Virus record (IMG/VR): IMGVR_UViG_3300015371_000057
Location: 1 to 50,186 of that record
Origin: a virus
Strand: one strand, 5' to 3'
DNA: 50,186 nt
Shown here: positions 6,321 through 13,224 of the stretch, one piece after another
Numbering within the stretch: position 1 is the first letter of the stretch
Layout of the letters: every line of letters begins with the position of its first letter
Notes under the pieces: generated by a model
What the model was told of the DNA's origin: nothing
Databases searched by the model: none
What the model saw: only the letters and a program-made list of their open reading frames with translations
Position numbers and translations under genes: made by a program

Positions 6321-7049
6321 ATGCCCACCGTCACACTCCCGCCCGACATGCCCGCCCGCATGAAGTCGCTGCCCCGCGACAGTGTGGGTCGGCCGATCCC
6401 CTTCTTCGCCGCCGTCGTCAACGGCGAGCACGACTTCCGCTTCATGGACAGCAAGCGGCTCGTCGAGGCCATCCGCGACCAGCTGTGCTGGGTGTGCGGC
6501 TCACGCCTGAACCGCCAGCGCGGCTCCGATGCTCCCCGCGGCGTGTTCGTCGCTGGGCCGATGTGCCTCGTCAACCGCACGAGCGCCGAGCCCCCGTCCC
6601 ACACCGACTGTGCGACGTGGAGCGCCAAGGCGTGCCCGTTCCTGACCAAGCCCGCCAAGGAGCGGCGTGAGACGAACATGCCCGACAACATCTCGGAGGC
6701 TGCGGGTCTGATGATCGCTCGCAACCCTGGCGTCACCGCCCTCATCTCGTCCCTGCGCTGGAAGGTGTGGAACCCCAAGCGGGAGACGGGCATCGGCGGC
6801 GACGGCCTGCTGTTCGAGTTCAGCCGCATCGAGAACGTGCTGTGGATGACCGAGGGGCGTCAGGCGTTCAGCCACGAGGTGCTGGCGTCGATCGAGACGG
6901 GCCTGCCGGATCTCATCCGAGTGGCCCAGTCAGAGCCCGGCGCCATCCCCCACCTTGCCCGCAAGCTCCGCACGGCGCTCGACTGGGTGGCCCCTGGCTT
7001 CTCCGACGACGTGCCCACCATCCGCTGGCTCCTGGCGCGTCTGCCATGA
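6321..7049 (+). CDS. Conserved phage Cys-rich protein of unknown function
   Basis: 242 residues, ATG preceded by GAAAGGACCC. The first 120 residues contain CWVCG, GPMC and 'PSHTDCATWSAKACPFLTKP', a multi-Cys pattern I recognise from conserved hypothetical proteins in actinophages and probably metal-binding. 'MIARNPGVTALI' after it also fits that family. The following region resembles a second, helical domain. Function unknown. Confidence 0.75.
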   Translation: MPTVTLPPDMPARMKSLPRDSVGRPIPFFAAVVNGEHDFRFMDSKRLVEAIRDQLCWVCGSRLNRQRGSDAPRGVFVAGPMCLVNRTSAEPPSHTDCATWSAKACPFLTKPAKERRETNMPDNISEAAGLMIARNPGVTALISSLRWKVWNPKRETGIGGDGLLFEFSRIENVLWMTEGRQAFSHEVLASIETGLPDLIRVAQSEPGAIPHLARKLRTALDWVAPGFSDDVPTIRWLLARLP

Positions 7050-7297
7050 AGGCCGACTCTGAGTGCCGATCGTGTCGCGCGCCCGTGCGCTGGGTCATCA
7101 CCGAGCCCAACGGCCGCAGGATGCCACTGGACCCGATCCCCGCACCCGATGGGAACATGTGGGTGGACAGGATCGAAGGCGGCACGCCCATCATGCGCGT
7201 CGCGCTGAGCGGCGCCGACGTTCCCGGCAACGTGGCGATCCGCTACGTCTCGCACTTCGTGACCTGTCCCGACCGCGACTCGTGGAGGACGCGATGA
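7046..7297 (+). CDS. Phage zinc-ribbon protein
   Basis: 83 residues, ATG overlapping the previous stop. CRSCRAPVRWVITEPNGRRM followed by PLDP is the common phage zinc-ribbon opening (C-x2-C, Trp, Thr/Pro-x-Gly-Lys/Arg-x-Met-Pro-Leu-Asp). The second metal ligand pair is probably the C-terminal 'SHFVTCPD'. Such proteins are frequent in phage early operons; the precise role is unknown. Confidence 0.75.
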   Translation: MKADSECRSCRAPVRWVITEPNGRRMPLDPIPAPDGNMWVDRIEGGTPIMRVALSGADVPGNVAIRYVSHFVTCPDRDSWRTR

Positions 7298-7659
7298 CCG
7301 ACACCTTCCGCCACGCGCGCCCACTCGCTCAGGCTGAGGTCGAGGAGCGCATCGCCGCCGTCATCGAGTCGATGGAGGCGTGGACCGACAGCTACGACCT
7401 GATCGCCCAGGAGGCTGCCGAGGCCGAGGCTGACTACCGCTTGGAAGCGGGGCGAGCCCGGCTGGCCGTGATCCAGCACGGCGAGAAGATGACTGTGGGT
7501 GAGCGGGATGCACGCGTGGACGTGATGACCGCCGACAAGCACAAGCAGCACCTCATCAAGACCGCGGCCCGCAACAGCGCCCGCGAGCACCTACAGACGC
7601 TGAGGGCGCATCTCGACGCGCTCCGCACCCTGAACGCCAGCATCCGCGGCCAAGCCTGA
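7294..7659 (+). CDS. Coiled-coil hypothetical protein
   Basis: 121 residues from the ATG at 7294 (ATGA overlap). Almost entirely helical with long Ala/Glu/Lys/Arg heptad-like stretches: 'VEERIAAVIESMEAWTD', 'AAEAEADYRLEAGRARLAVI' and 'AREHLQTLRAHLDALRTL'. The pattern 'GEKMTVGERDARVDV' in the centre is reminiscent of conserved actinophage early proteins of unknown role. Possibly an accessory to recombination or replication proteins, but nothing in the sequence proves it. Confidence 0.65.
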   Translation: MTDTFRHARPLAQAEVEERIAAVIESMEAWTDSYDLIAQEAAEAEADYRLEAGRARLAVIQHGEKMTVGERDARVDVMTADKHKQHLIKTAARNSAREHLQTLRAHLDALRTLNASIRGQA

Positions 7660-7669
7660 GAGGGAGAAC

Positions 7670-7927
7670 ATGACAGTCAACGGGCACGTCCCGCCTCCGC
7701 GCACACTCGCGGAGCGGGAGCTAGAGAAGGTGCAGCGCACCATCACCCAGGGCCAGCTCGCTGAGCGGCGCCGCAAGGAGCTGGTCGTGTTCCTCCACCG
7801 CGACCAGCACATGAGCCAGGTGGAGATCGCCGCGCGCCTCACGCGTGCGTCAGTCGCAGTCGGCGGCCAGCCGGTCGGTGATGATGCGGTGTTCAAGATC
7901 GTCAAGGCAGGAAGGACCATGCGATGA
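7670..7927 (+). CDS. Small helix-turn-helix protein
   Basis: 85 residues, ATG with AGAGGGAGAAC upstream. 'ELVVFLHRDQHMSQVEIAAR' and 'LTRASVAVGGQPVGDDAVFK' fit helix-turn-helix: the DNA-binding part would be 'SQVEIAARL'-turn-'GDDAVFKIV'. It directly precedes and overlaps the ParB-like gene (ATGCGATGA region), suggesting a shared task. Confidence 0.6.
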   Translation: MTVNGHVPPPRTLAERELEKVQRTITQGQLAERRRKELVVFLHRDQHMSQVEIAARLTRASVAVGGQPVGDDAVFKIVKAGRTMR

Positions 7928-8598
7928 ACTCACTGACCCAGGAGTTCGACCCGGCAATCGAGATCGATCTGATCCACGAGCATCCGGACAACCCTCGCCG
8001 CGGCGACGACAAGGCGGTGGGTGAGTCGATCGCCCGCAACGGGTTCTTCGGCGCCGTCCTCGTCCAGCGCAGCACCCACCACATCATCGCCGGGAACACG
8101 CGCTTCCGGGTGATGGCCGAGGAGGGCCAGGCGACCATCCCCGGCTTCTGGGTGGACTGCGACGACGAGACGGCGACGCGCATCCTGCTGGCCGACAACC
8201 GCACCAGCGACCTCGCCTTCTACGACGACGAGCAGTTGTTCACGCTGCTGAAGGGGCTCGTCGAGAGCGAGGGCCTGGACGGCACGGGCTACGACCGCGC
8301 TGCGTACGAACTGCTGCTCCAGAGCGTCGAGTCCGACGCCATCGTCGGCGGCATCCGCCAGGGCATCGTCCCCGAGGAGCGCATCGACGCCTACAACGAG
8401 CTCGACATCCGCTCACTGATCTTGCCCTACGACTTCAGCAGGTACGAGCCCGTGGCGAACGGGCTGGCACAGTTGCGGTCGTACTGGGGCCTCGACAGCA
8501 ACGCTGACGTGGTCGAACGCCTCGTGTTCGAGGCACTGGAGGACATGGGTGCAACGGGAGCAGGCTTCGATCCCACGGCTGACGCTGCCACGGGGTGA
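7924..8598 (+). CDS. ParB-like nuclease-domain protein
   Basis: 224 residues. The N-terminal ParB/Srx-like domain covers about residues 12-95: 'HEHPDNPRRGDD', then 'GESIARNGFFGAVLVQ', then HHIIAGNTRF and 'ADNRTSDLAFYDD'. The GNTRF box corresponds to the phosphate-binding G-x-x-R segment. No typical C-terminal helix-turn-helix is obvious. In phages such proteins often sit beside DNA methyltransferases or modification enzymes; here the next two genes are a dioxygenase and a kinase of DNA-modification type. Confidence 0.8.
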   Translation: MNSLTQEFDPAIEIDLIHEHPDNPRRGDDKAVGESIARNGFFGAVLVQRSTHHIIAGNTRFRVMAEEGQATIPGFWVDCDDETATRILLADNRTSDLAFYDDEQLFTLLKGLVESEGLDGTGYDRAAYELLLQSVESDAIVGGIRQGIVPEERIDAYNELDIRSLILPYDFSRYEPVANGLAQLRSYWGLDSNADVVERLVFEALEDMGATGAGFDPTADAATG

Positions 8599-9556
8599 TG
8601 CACTCGTCCCGTGCGCCTACGCCGAGGGCATGAAGGACCGCTGGAACCGACGCATCCAGAGCTGCGGGGCGCTCGTGCCGTACGCCCCGCAGCACCTGTG
8701 CCCGAACTGTGGACATCGCCTGGTGAAGTCGCACGCTCCGCCGCCCACCGCTAGCTCGCGGGTGATCGACGGCAACGTCGCCATCATCGACGAGCTCACC
8801 GAGCAGGTCGTCGCGGTGCAGATGGTCTGCGCGAGCGACCTCGCCACCGACCTTGCCGCGTCGCTGGGCCAGGTGAAGTGGGACGACCAGGTGTTCGCCA
8901 ACGCCACCACCACCTCGCGACTCAACGGCATGGCCGTGACCCACCGCACGTTCGGCTACCAGCCCCCGGTGCCGATGCGCCGTCGCTACGGGTGCTCCCG
9001 CTCGCAGTTCAACAGCGAGTACCCGAAAGCGATGGAGCAGATCGCGCAGTTCTGCAAGGTGGCCGAGCACGTCTTCCGCACCCACGCTCACGAGGTCCAC
9101 GACCTCACCTGCGGCAAGGTGCGCGACAACATCCCGCCCGCCTGGCTCATCGCGGGCACGCCGTGGTCGAGCGGCATCATCAACCGCACGGTGTCGCTCC
9201 CGTACCATCGCGACCAGGCCAACGTGACCACTTCGTGGAGTGCGATGTTGGTCTGTCGCCGTCAGGTGGAGGGCGGGTTCCTCCATCTGGCGGACTACGA
9301 CACCTACTTCGCCGTCCCCCACGGGAGCATCACGATCTTCGACGGGCAGTCGGTCGTGCACGGGGTCACGCCGATGAAGATGCTCACGCCCGCGGGCTTC
9401 CGCTACTCGCTCGTCACCTACGCCAAGGTCGGCATGCGCAAGTGCTGCCCCGACCCGAGCCAGGAGGCGCGGCGCGCCGCCATCGAGGCCACCGAAGCTG
9501 AGGACCGCCGCGCAGCGGGGTACAAGCCCTTCCGCAAGCCACGTCGCTTCGCCTGA
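8549..9556 (+). CDS. TET/JBP-type 2-oxoglutarate/Fe(II) dioxygenase
   Basis: 335 residues from the GTG at 8549, which has GGAGGA 5-6 nt upstream and overlaps the ParB-like gene by 50 bp. An N-terminal CPNCGHRL zinc knuckle precedes the double-stranded beta-helix core. Visible catalytic points: LPYHRDQAN with the H220-x-D222 iron ligands, the distal His271 in VVHGVTP, and Arg285 in 'GFRYSLVTYA' positioned for 2-oxoglutarate. 'SGIINRTVSLPYHRD' and 'GGFLHLADYD' agree with phage TET-like proteins, which are known to oxidise 5-methylcytosine in DNA. Likely substrate: 5mC made by the methyltransferase at 26391-27074. The kinase gene follows after 14 bp. Confidence 0.8.
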   Translation: MQREQASIPRLTLPRGDALVPCAYAEGMKDRWNRRIQSCGALVPYAPQHLCPNCGHRLVKSHAPPPTASSRVIDGNVAIIDELTEQVVAVQMVCASDLATDLAASLGQVKWDDQVFANATTTSRLNGMAVTHRTFGYQPPVPMRRRYGCSRSQFNSEYPKAMEQIAQFCKVAEHVFRTHAHEVHDLTCGKVRDNIPPAWLIAGTPWSSGIINRTVSLPYHRDQANVTTSWSAMLVCRRQVEGGFLHLADYDTYFAVPHGSITIFDGQSVVHGVTPMKMLTPAGFRYSLVTYAKVGMRKCCPDPSQEARRAAIEATEAEDRRAAGYKPFRKPRRFA

Positions 9557-9570
9557 ACCAGACTCGCGTC

Positions 9571-10182
9571 ATGCGAGTCGTCTACGTGATCGGGCTGCCC
9601 GGCTCCGGCAAGACCACGATGGTCGAGCGTGCCGTCGATCTGCTCGCGGAGCACCCCGTCGTCATCATCGACCGCGGCACCGTGCCCCACGTCCGCCTCG
9701 ACTACTGGCTCTGGCACATCGGACGCCCACGGGCCGACTTCGGCGGCACCGACACGCTCTCCATGAGCATCCAGCCCCGCGCCATCCGCTGGCTGGACGA
9801 GATCCGCCACGAGTGCGACGTGTTGGTCGGTGAGGGCGATCGCCTGGCCAACGCCGCCTTCTTCGCCGCCTGCCCGGAGCTCACCATCGTCCACCTCGAC
9901 GTGCCGCTGGAGCTGGCGCGCTTCCGGGCCAACGTGCGCGCCGACCAGATGAAGCGGCCCCGTCAGAACGAGAGCTGGTGGAAGGGCCGCGCCACCAAGG
10001 TCGCCAACCTCGTCCGCACCCATCGCGTCGAGACGTTCGACGGCACGTTGCCGAGCTACCTGCTCGCTGAGGAGCTGGCCGATGTGCTGGCGGCTGGGAG
10101 CGACTCCAGCCAGGCCGCGAAGTGGCGGTTGTTGAGGGCCGAGGGCCCGCGGCCACCGCGCACCGTCCGCAGCGCCTCCTGA
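9571..10182 (+). CDS. P-loop nucleotide kinase, candidate hydroxymethyl-base DNA kinase
   Basis: 203 residues. Walker A GLPGSGKTT at residues 8-16; a Walker-B-like strand ending 'VLVGEGD' at 84-90; a helical lid with several Arg/Lys ('ARFRANVRADQMKRPRQNES'). This is the size and layout of the P-loop kinases of phage DNA-hypermodification clusters, some of which phosphorylate hydroxymethyl groups on DNA bases. Placement immediately after the TET/JBP-like gene supports that role, but deoxynucleotide or RNA kinases share these motifs. The last 40 residues overlap the leftward phosphatase gene and look compositionally odd. Confidence 0.75.
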   Translation: MRVVYVIGLPGSGKTTMVERAVDLLAEHPVVIIDRGTVPHVRLDYWLWHIGRPRADFGGTDTLSMSIQPRAIRWLDEIRHECDVLVGEGDRLANAAFFAACPELTIVHLDVPLELARFRANVRADQMKRPRQNESWWKGRATKVANLVRTHRVETFDGTLPSYLLAEELADVLAAGSDSSQAAKWRLLRAEGPRPPRTVRSAS

Positions 10183-10532
10183 CCGCTGATCCCGAGCGAG
10201 TAGCACAGGATCAGCCCCGCCAGCAGGCCGCTGCGGTTGCGCCCGCCGTGACACTGCACCAACAGCGGCCCAGCGCCCCACAGACGAGCGCCACGGCGCG
10301 CCAGGAGGTCGTAGCGGGCCAGTCGGGCATCGTCGAGGCGCCCATCGGTCAGCGGCACGTGGAGGTACTCCTGGACGGCTCCCGCGAGCACTGGGTCACG
10401 GCCCCGCCACAGGTTGATGACGCTGCGAACCCCCTCGGTGGTGACCGCCTCGACGCGCGCCGCCTCCGGCACGTCCAGCAGCTGTGGCCCGATCCACAGG
10501 CCCTCGGCGAGGCCGTACATGAGCGTCTTCAC
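10056..10532 (-). CDS. Dual-specificity/tyrosine-phosphatase-like protein
   Basis: 158 residues from the GTG at 10532, which overlaps the upstream stop (GTGA). The active-site loop VQCHGGRNRSG gives C94-x5-R100, and an upstream Asp in 'VPLTDG' (about residue 63) is placed as the general acid. Compact size suits the dual-specificity class. The last 15-20 residues (Ser/Ala-rich) lie over the end of the kinase gene. Possible substrates are phosphoproteins or the phosphorylated product of the convergent kinase; the latter is speculation from position. Confidence 0.8.
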   Translation of the reverse strand: MKTLMYGLAEGLWIGPQLLDVPEAARVEAVTTEGVRSVINLWRGRDPVLAGAVQEYLHVPLTDGRLDDARLARYDLLARRGARLWGAGPLLVQCHGGRNRSGLLAGLILCYSLGISGQEALRTVRGGRGPSALNNRHFAAWLESLPAASTSASSSASR

Positions 10533-11512
10533 CGCAGCACCGGCTGGCGCAGGTCTCGAGTTGCCCCGTAGTCGTAGAGGATGTCGCTCCAGGTGTAGCC
10601 GTGGGTCGCGACGACCGGCCCGAGCTCCTCGCGCGCCCCGGTCCACCCGTTCAGCTCGCCCAGCGACACGTGCGGGAACAGCTCCTGGCGGATCGCCCAT
10701 CCCGGCGCGGCGACCTCGGCCCCCCAGTGCGGCGTGATCTCGGTCAGGTAGCGGTGCTCGCTGTCGATGCTGCGGCCGGGGTACTGGCGCCGCGCCTCCA
10801 TCGACTGGCGGTACTCACACGTCATCACCTGCAACTCGTAGTGACTCAGCTCGACCCCGTACTCCTCGCGCACCATGCGCAGCGTCGTGTTGGCGATCGA
10901 CTCGGTGGCGGCGTTGCCGACGCGGGTGTTGTCACGGGCCAGGGTCTGCGTGTGCTGCGGCCACAGCAGCGTCAGCGTGCGTCGCGGTGACCACGCATCG
11001 CGCGAGCGGATGTCGTAGGAGGCTGTCCCCGCCCCGAAGCGGGAGAACAGCTCCAGCATGCGGATCGCGATGTACCGGCCGACCCCGTACACCTGGAGCA
11101 CATCGGCCCACGCAGCCTCGTAGTTGGCCGGAGACGCCGCCCCCAGCCACCAGTCCCGATCGGGCCAGTCGCGGCTCACCGTGGCGTACGAGCGCAAGTA
11201 GCGGGCCAGCTTCTGCGGCGTGCGCACGGCCCGACGCTCACGGCGGAACGGGATGCCGTCCCAGTGCTTCGTGAGCCAGGCGGTCAAGTCCTCCGTGCTC
11301 ATCGCCCGCACCATGTTCCGGTCGAGCGAGGTCCAGAGGGCCAGCGCGCCGCCAGTGTTGTACACACCGCCGTAGCAGCCGACCCTCCAGACCTGCTCGT
11401 GAACGGGGAGGCCACGACACATCCCCGCCACCATGTGAGCGTGTGGGCTCGGACCACCGACCGCCTTCTCCCAGCGGCAGAACTCAGCGAAGAAGCGCCA
11501 GTGGTCCGTCAC
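10529..11512 (-). CDS. aGPT-Pplase-like DNA base-hypermodification protein
   Basis: 327 residues with a GTG start. It matches, from memory of the family, the alpha-glutamyl/putrescinyl thymine pyrophosphorylase group (clade 3 in particular): an opening 'FFAEFCRWEKAVGGPSPH', a central 'FRRERRAVRTPQKLARYLRS' (about residues 89-108) and a helix-hairpin-helix-like 'VYGVGRYIAIRMLELF' (about 141-156) as in DNA-glycosylase-fold proteins. Known members act in phages with hypermodified thymine, joining amines or amino acids to an activated base on DNA. Here it lies next to a kinase and a TET/JBP-like enzyme, so the base could be cytosine. Family assignment is by pattern only. Confidence 0.6.
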   Translation of the reverse strand: MTDHWRFFAEFCRWEKAVGGPSPHAHMVAGMCRGLPVHEQVWRVGCYGGVYNTGGALALWTSLDRNMVRAMSTEDLTAWLTKHWDGIPFRRERRAVRTPQKLARYLRSYATVSRDWPDRDWWLGAASPANYEAAWADVLQVYGVGRYIAIRMLELFSRFGAGTASYDIRSRDAWSPRRTLTLLWPQHTQTLARDNTRVGNAATESIANTTLRMVREEYGVELSHYELQVMTCEYRQSMEARRQYPGRSIDSEHRYLTEITPHWGAEVAAPGWAIRQELFPHVSLGELNGWTGAREELGPVVATHGYTWSDILYDYGATRDLRQPVLR

Positions 11513-11527
11513 CTCACGGACGGTAGG

Positions 11528-11896
11528 TCAGGCTCGCCTGATCTTGACGACGTTGTCCTCCGACTCCACCAGCGCAGCCGCGTCGCGCTGCATCACCAGC
11601 CGCGCCCACTCCTGGCGCAACTCGGACCCGGTCAGTCGGACTCCGTGGTCGTCCAGGCCCATCTCCTTGTAGCCCTCAGGGTGGTCGTAGTAGCGGGCGA
11701 GCATGTCGCCCGTCACGCGACTGAAGATGTCGTGGCGCTCCGTCCCGCAGGTGTCACAGCGGAACAGCGCCAGCACCCCCATCACGGGCCGCTGCTCGGG
11801 GGAGCTCACGACCAGCTCCCACCGATGGCGCACCGGCCCGCGGCAGGCGATGAAGCGCTCCCGCTGGTCGAGGCTTGGCAGGCGGGGTCTGGCCAT
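11528..11896 (-). CDS. Conserved phage zinc-ribbon protein
   Basis: 122 residues, ATG at 11896 overlapping the preceding stop (ATGA). FRCDTCGTERHDIFSRVTGD with the following 'ARYYDHPEGY' is a conserved actinophage pattern: a C-x2-C ribbon, then an Arg/Tyr-rich strand and a 'YxxPEGY' turn. A second Cys early in the protein ('FIACRGPVRHRW') may complete the metal site. Function unknown. Confidence 0.7.
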   Translation of the reverse strand: MARPRLPSLDQRERFIACRGPVRHRWELVVSSPEQRPVMGVLALFRCDTCGTERHDIFSRVTGDMLARYYDHPEGYKEMGLDDHGVRLTGSELRQEWARLVMQRDAAALVESEDNVVKIRRA

Positions 11897-12189
11897 CAGA
11901 AGTCCCACCGCACGGTGATCTGCGGGAAGAACAGCGCCCACCCTCCGGTGGGCAACTTCTCGAAGCGCACCTCGTCTCCGATGAACGCGGCGGCGATGTC
12001 GATGTCGACGTTCTCGCTCGCCAGCAATCGGCCGAGGTTGAGCGCCGTGCGGACCGGGTTGCCGGTCATGAACCCGAGGCACCTCGTCCCGTCGCCCAGC
12101 GGGTACTCGTAGCGTGGCTCCACCACTCCCTCCAGATGCATCAGCTCCGTTACCAGCGCGTCAGCGTCCTTGTAGTGGATCGTTGTCAT
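11896..12189 (-). CDS. Small hypothetical protein
   Basis: 97 residues from the ATG at 12189; the GAAAGGAAG site lies about 12 nt upstream and forms part of a longer in-frame extension that I reject. It starts MTTIHYKDADALVTELMHL and ends in hydrophobic strands ('GGWALFFPQITVRWDF'). The mixed alpha/beta pattern suggests a compact domain; no family is recognised. Confidence 0.6.
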   Translation of the reverse strand: MTTIHYKDADALVTELMHLEGVVEPRYEYPLGDGTRCLGFMTGNPVRTALNLGRLLASENVDIDIAAAFIGDEVRFEKLPTGGWALFFPQITVRWDF

Positions 12190-12264
12190 TAGCAATCTGC
12201 TTCCTTTCATGGGGGGTGCGAGCCGCTGGTGTCCAACCACCAGCGGCCCGCTTCCCGAATCGTC

Positions 12265-12666
12265 TCAGGCCTGAACGTCCACGCCAGTGATCTCACCGTT
12301 GTCGGACTCGATGGTGATCTCCTGGAGTTGGGAGTAGATCTCCTCGTAGGCGTTGTCGAGGTTGCGGGCTCTGCCCTGGACACGCACCCGGTAGGTGATG
12401 TCGATCTCCCGCAGGTAGTGCTTGAGCCACGGCGTCGACAGCCGGGCGTTCACCCTGTCGACGAAGGTGTTGTACTCGTCGCACCACGTGCGCATCTCGG
12501 CCTCGCTCAGTAGCTCCTCACCGATGATCGCTCGATCGGCCTGGTGCCGCTGGAGTTGGCGGCGCAGGTCCTCGGCCTCGGCCAACGCGGTCTGCAACAG
12601 CGTGGTCGCCTCGTCGTATCGGGCCTTGCTGACGTACTCAGCGCTGAGCCCTTCGGTCACTGTCAT
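12265..12666 (-). CDS. Coiled-coil hypothetical protein
   Basis: 133 residues. The ATG at 12666 overlaps the stop of the tandem helix-turn-helix gene, and the ribosome-binding site GAAAGGAACC is encoded inside that gene's last codons. Residues about 17-45 form a coiled coil ('ATTLLQTALAEAEDLRRQLQ'), followed by 'WCDEYNTFVDRVNARL' and beta strands 'IDITYRVRVQG'. Function unknown. Confidence 0.6.
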   Translation of the reverse strand: MTVTEGLSAEYVSKARYDEATTLLQTALAEAEDLRRQLQRHQADRAIIGEELLSEAEMRTWCDEYNTFVDRVNARLSTPWLKHYLREIDITYRVRVQGRARNLDNAYEEIYSQLQEITIESDNGEITGVDVQA

Positions 12667-13121
12667 CTCTCGGTTCCTTTCATGATCTCCGGCGCATCCG
12701 CAGGCGGTGGGTAGTACCGCCCACGGAGGGTTCTGGTGGGCCGTCGCGCGGGGTGGCGCCCTGGCCCGCCATAGGTCTTCGGCACGAACGCGATGATGTC
12801 GCTCGGCGCGAAGCACAAGGTGTTGCTGATCTTCGTGGCCTTCAGTTCGCCGTCCGTGTACCAGAGGCGAACCGTCCGCACGTCGACGCCGAAGAACTCC
12901 GCCACCTCCTGCGAGGTGATGCACTGGTTCGACGCCAGACGCCGGTCCGCAGCGAGTCGTGCTTCGATCGCTGCGACGGGGATGTAGTACTGCCTGCCCA
13001 CCTTCGCGGAGCCGGGCAACCGACCCCAGTTGATGAGTTGGTACACGCGCTGTGCGCTGATCCGAAGCAGGCCAGCTGCCTCGGGCACGGTCACAGTGTC
13101 AGGCGGGCGCGTCTCAGCCAT
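12663..13121 (-). CDS. Tandem helix-turn-helix (excisionase/MerR-like) protein
   Basis: 152 residues with two winged helix-turn-helix units in a row: 'VPEAAGLLRISAQRVYQLIN' with wing 'GRQYYIPVAAIEARL' (about residues 12-55), and 'ITSQEVAEFFGVDVRTVRLW' with 'TKISNTLCFAPSDIIAFV' (about 68-113). A basic Arg/Pro-rich tail follows. Architecture suits a regulator or an excisionase-like accessory factor binding two half-sites; with no integrase seen nearby, regulator is preferred. Preceded by a promoter at 13190-13219 and short leader ORFs. Confidence 0.75.
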   Translation of the reverse strand: MAETRPPDTVTVPEAAGLLRISAQRVYQLINWGRLPGSAKVGRQYYIPVAAIEARLAADRRLASNQCITSQEVAEFFGVDVRTVRLWYTDGELKATKISNTLCFAPSDIIAFVPKTYGGPGRHPARRPTRTLRGRYYPPPADAPEIMKGTER

Positions 13122-13138
13122 TGGGTTCTCACTTCCAT
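13091..13138 (-). CDS. Possible 15-residue leader peptide
   Basis: The only start codon well placed behind GGAAAGGAACCG here is the ATG at 13138, which opens a 15-codon frame (MEVRTQWLRRARLTL) that overlaps the start of the helix-turn-helix gene (13121) out of frame. A second leader frame starts at the GTG at 13182, 7 nt after the -10 box, and ends at 13129. Translation is inferred only from signals. Confidence 0.25.
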   Translation of the reverse strand: MEVRTQWLRRARLTL

Positions 13139-13189
13139 CGGTTCCTTTCCACTCGTGCCGCCCGAGGGCGGCGTCCTTTCACGGTCCCC

Positions 13190-13219
13190 AATCTACTAGA
13201 ACCAGGCGCCGGGAGCTAG
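13190..13219 (-). promoter_or_regulatory. Promoter for the tandem helix-turn-helix gene
   Basis: On the minus strand CTAGC (13215-13219), 19 nt, TAGATT (13190-13195), then GGGGACC and GTG. The stretch from the -10 box through GGGGACCGTGAAAGGA is the same as at 21576-21597 except one base. A GCCGCC-CTCG-GGCGGC hairpin lies downstream in the leader. Confidence 0.55.
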
Positions 13220-13224
13220 GCGGC

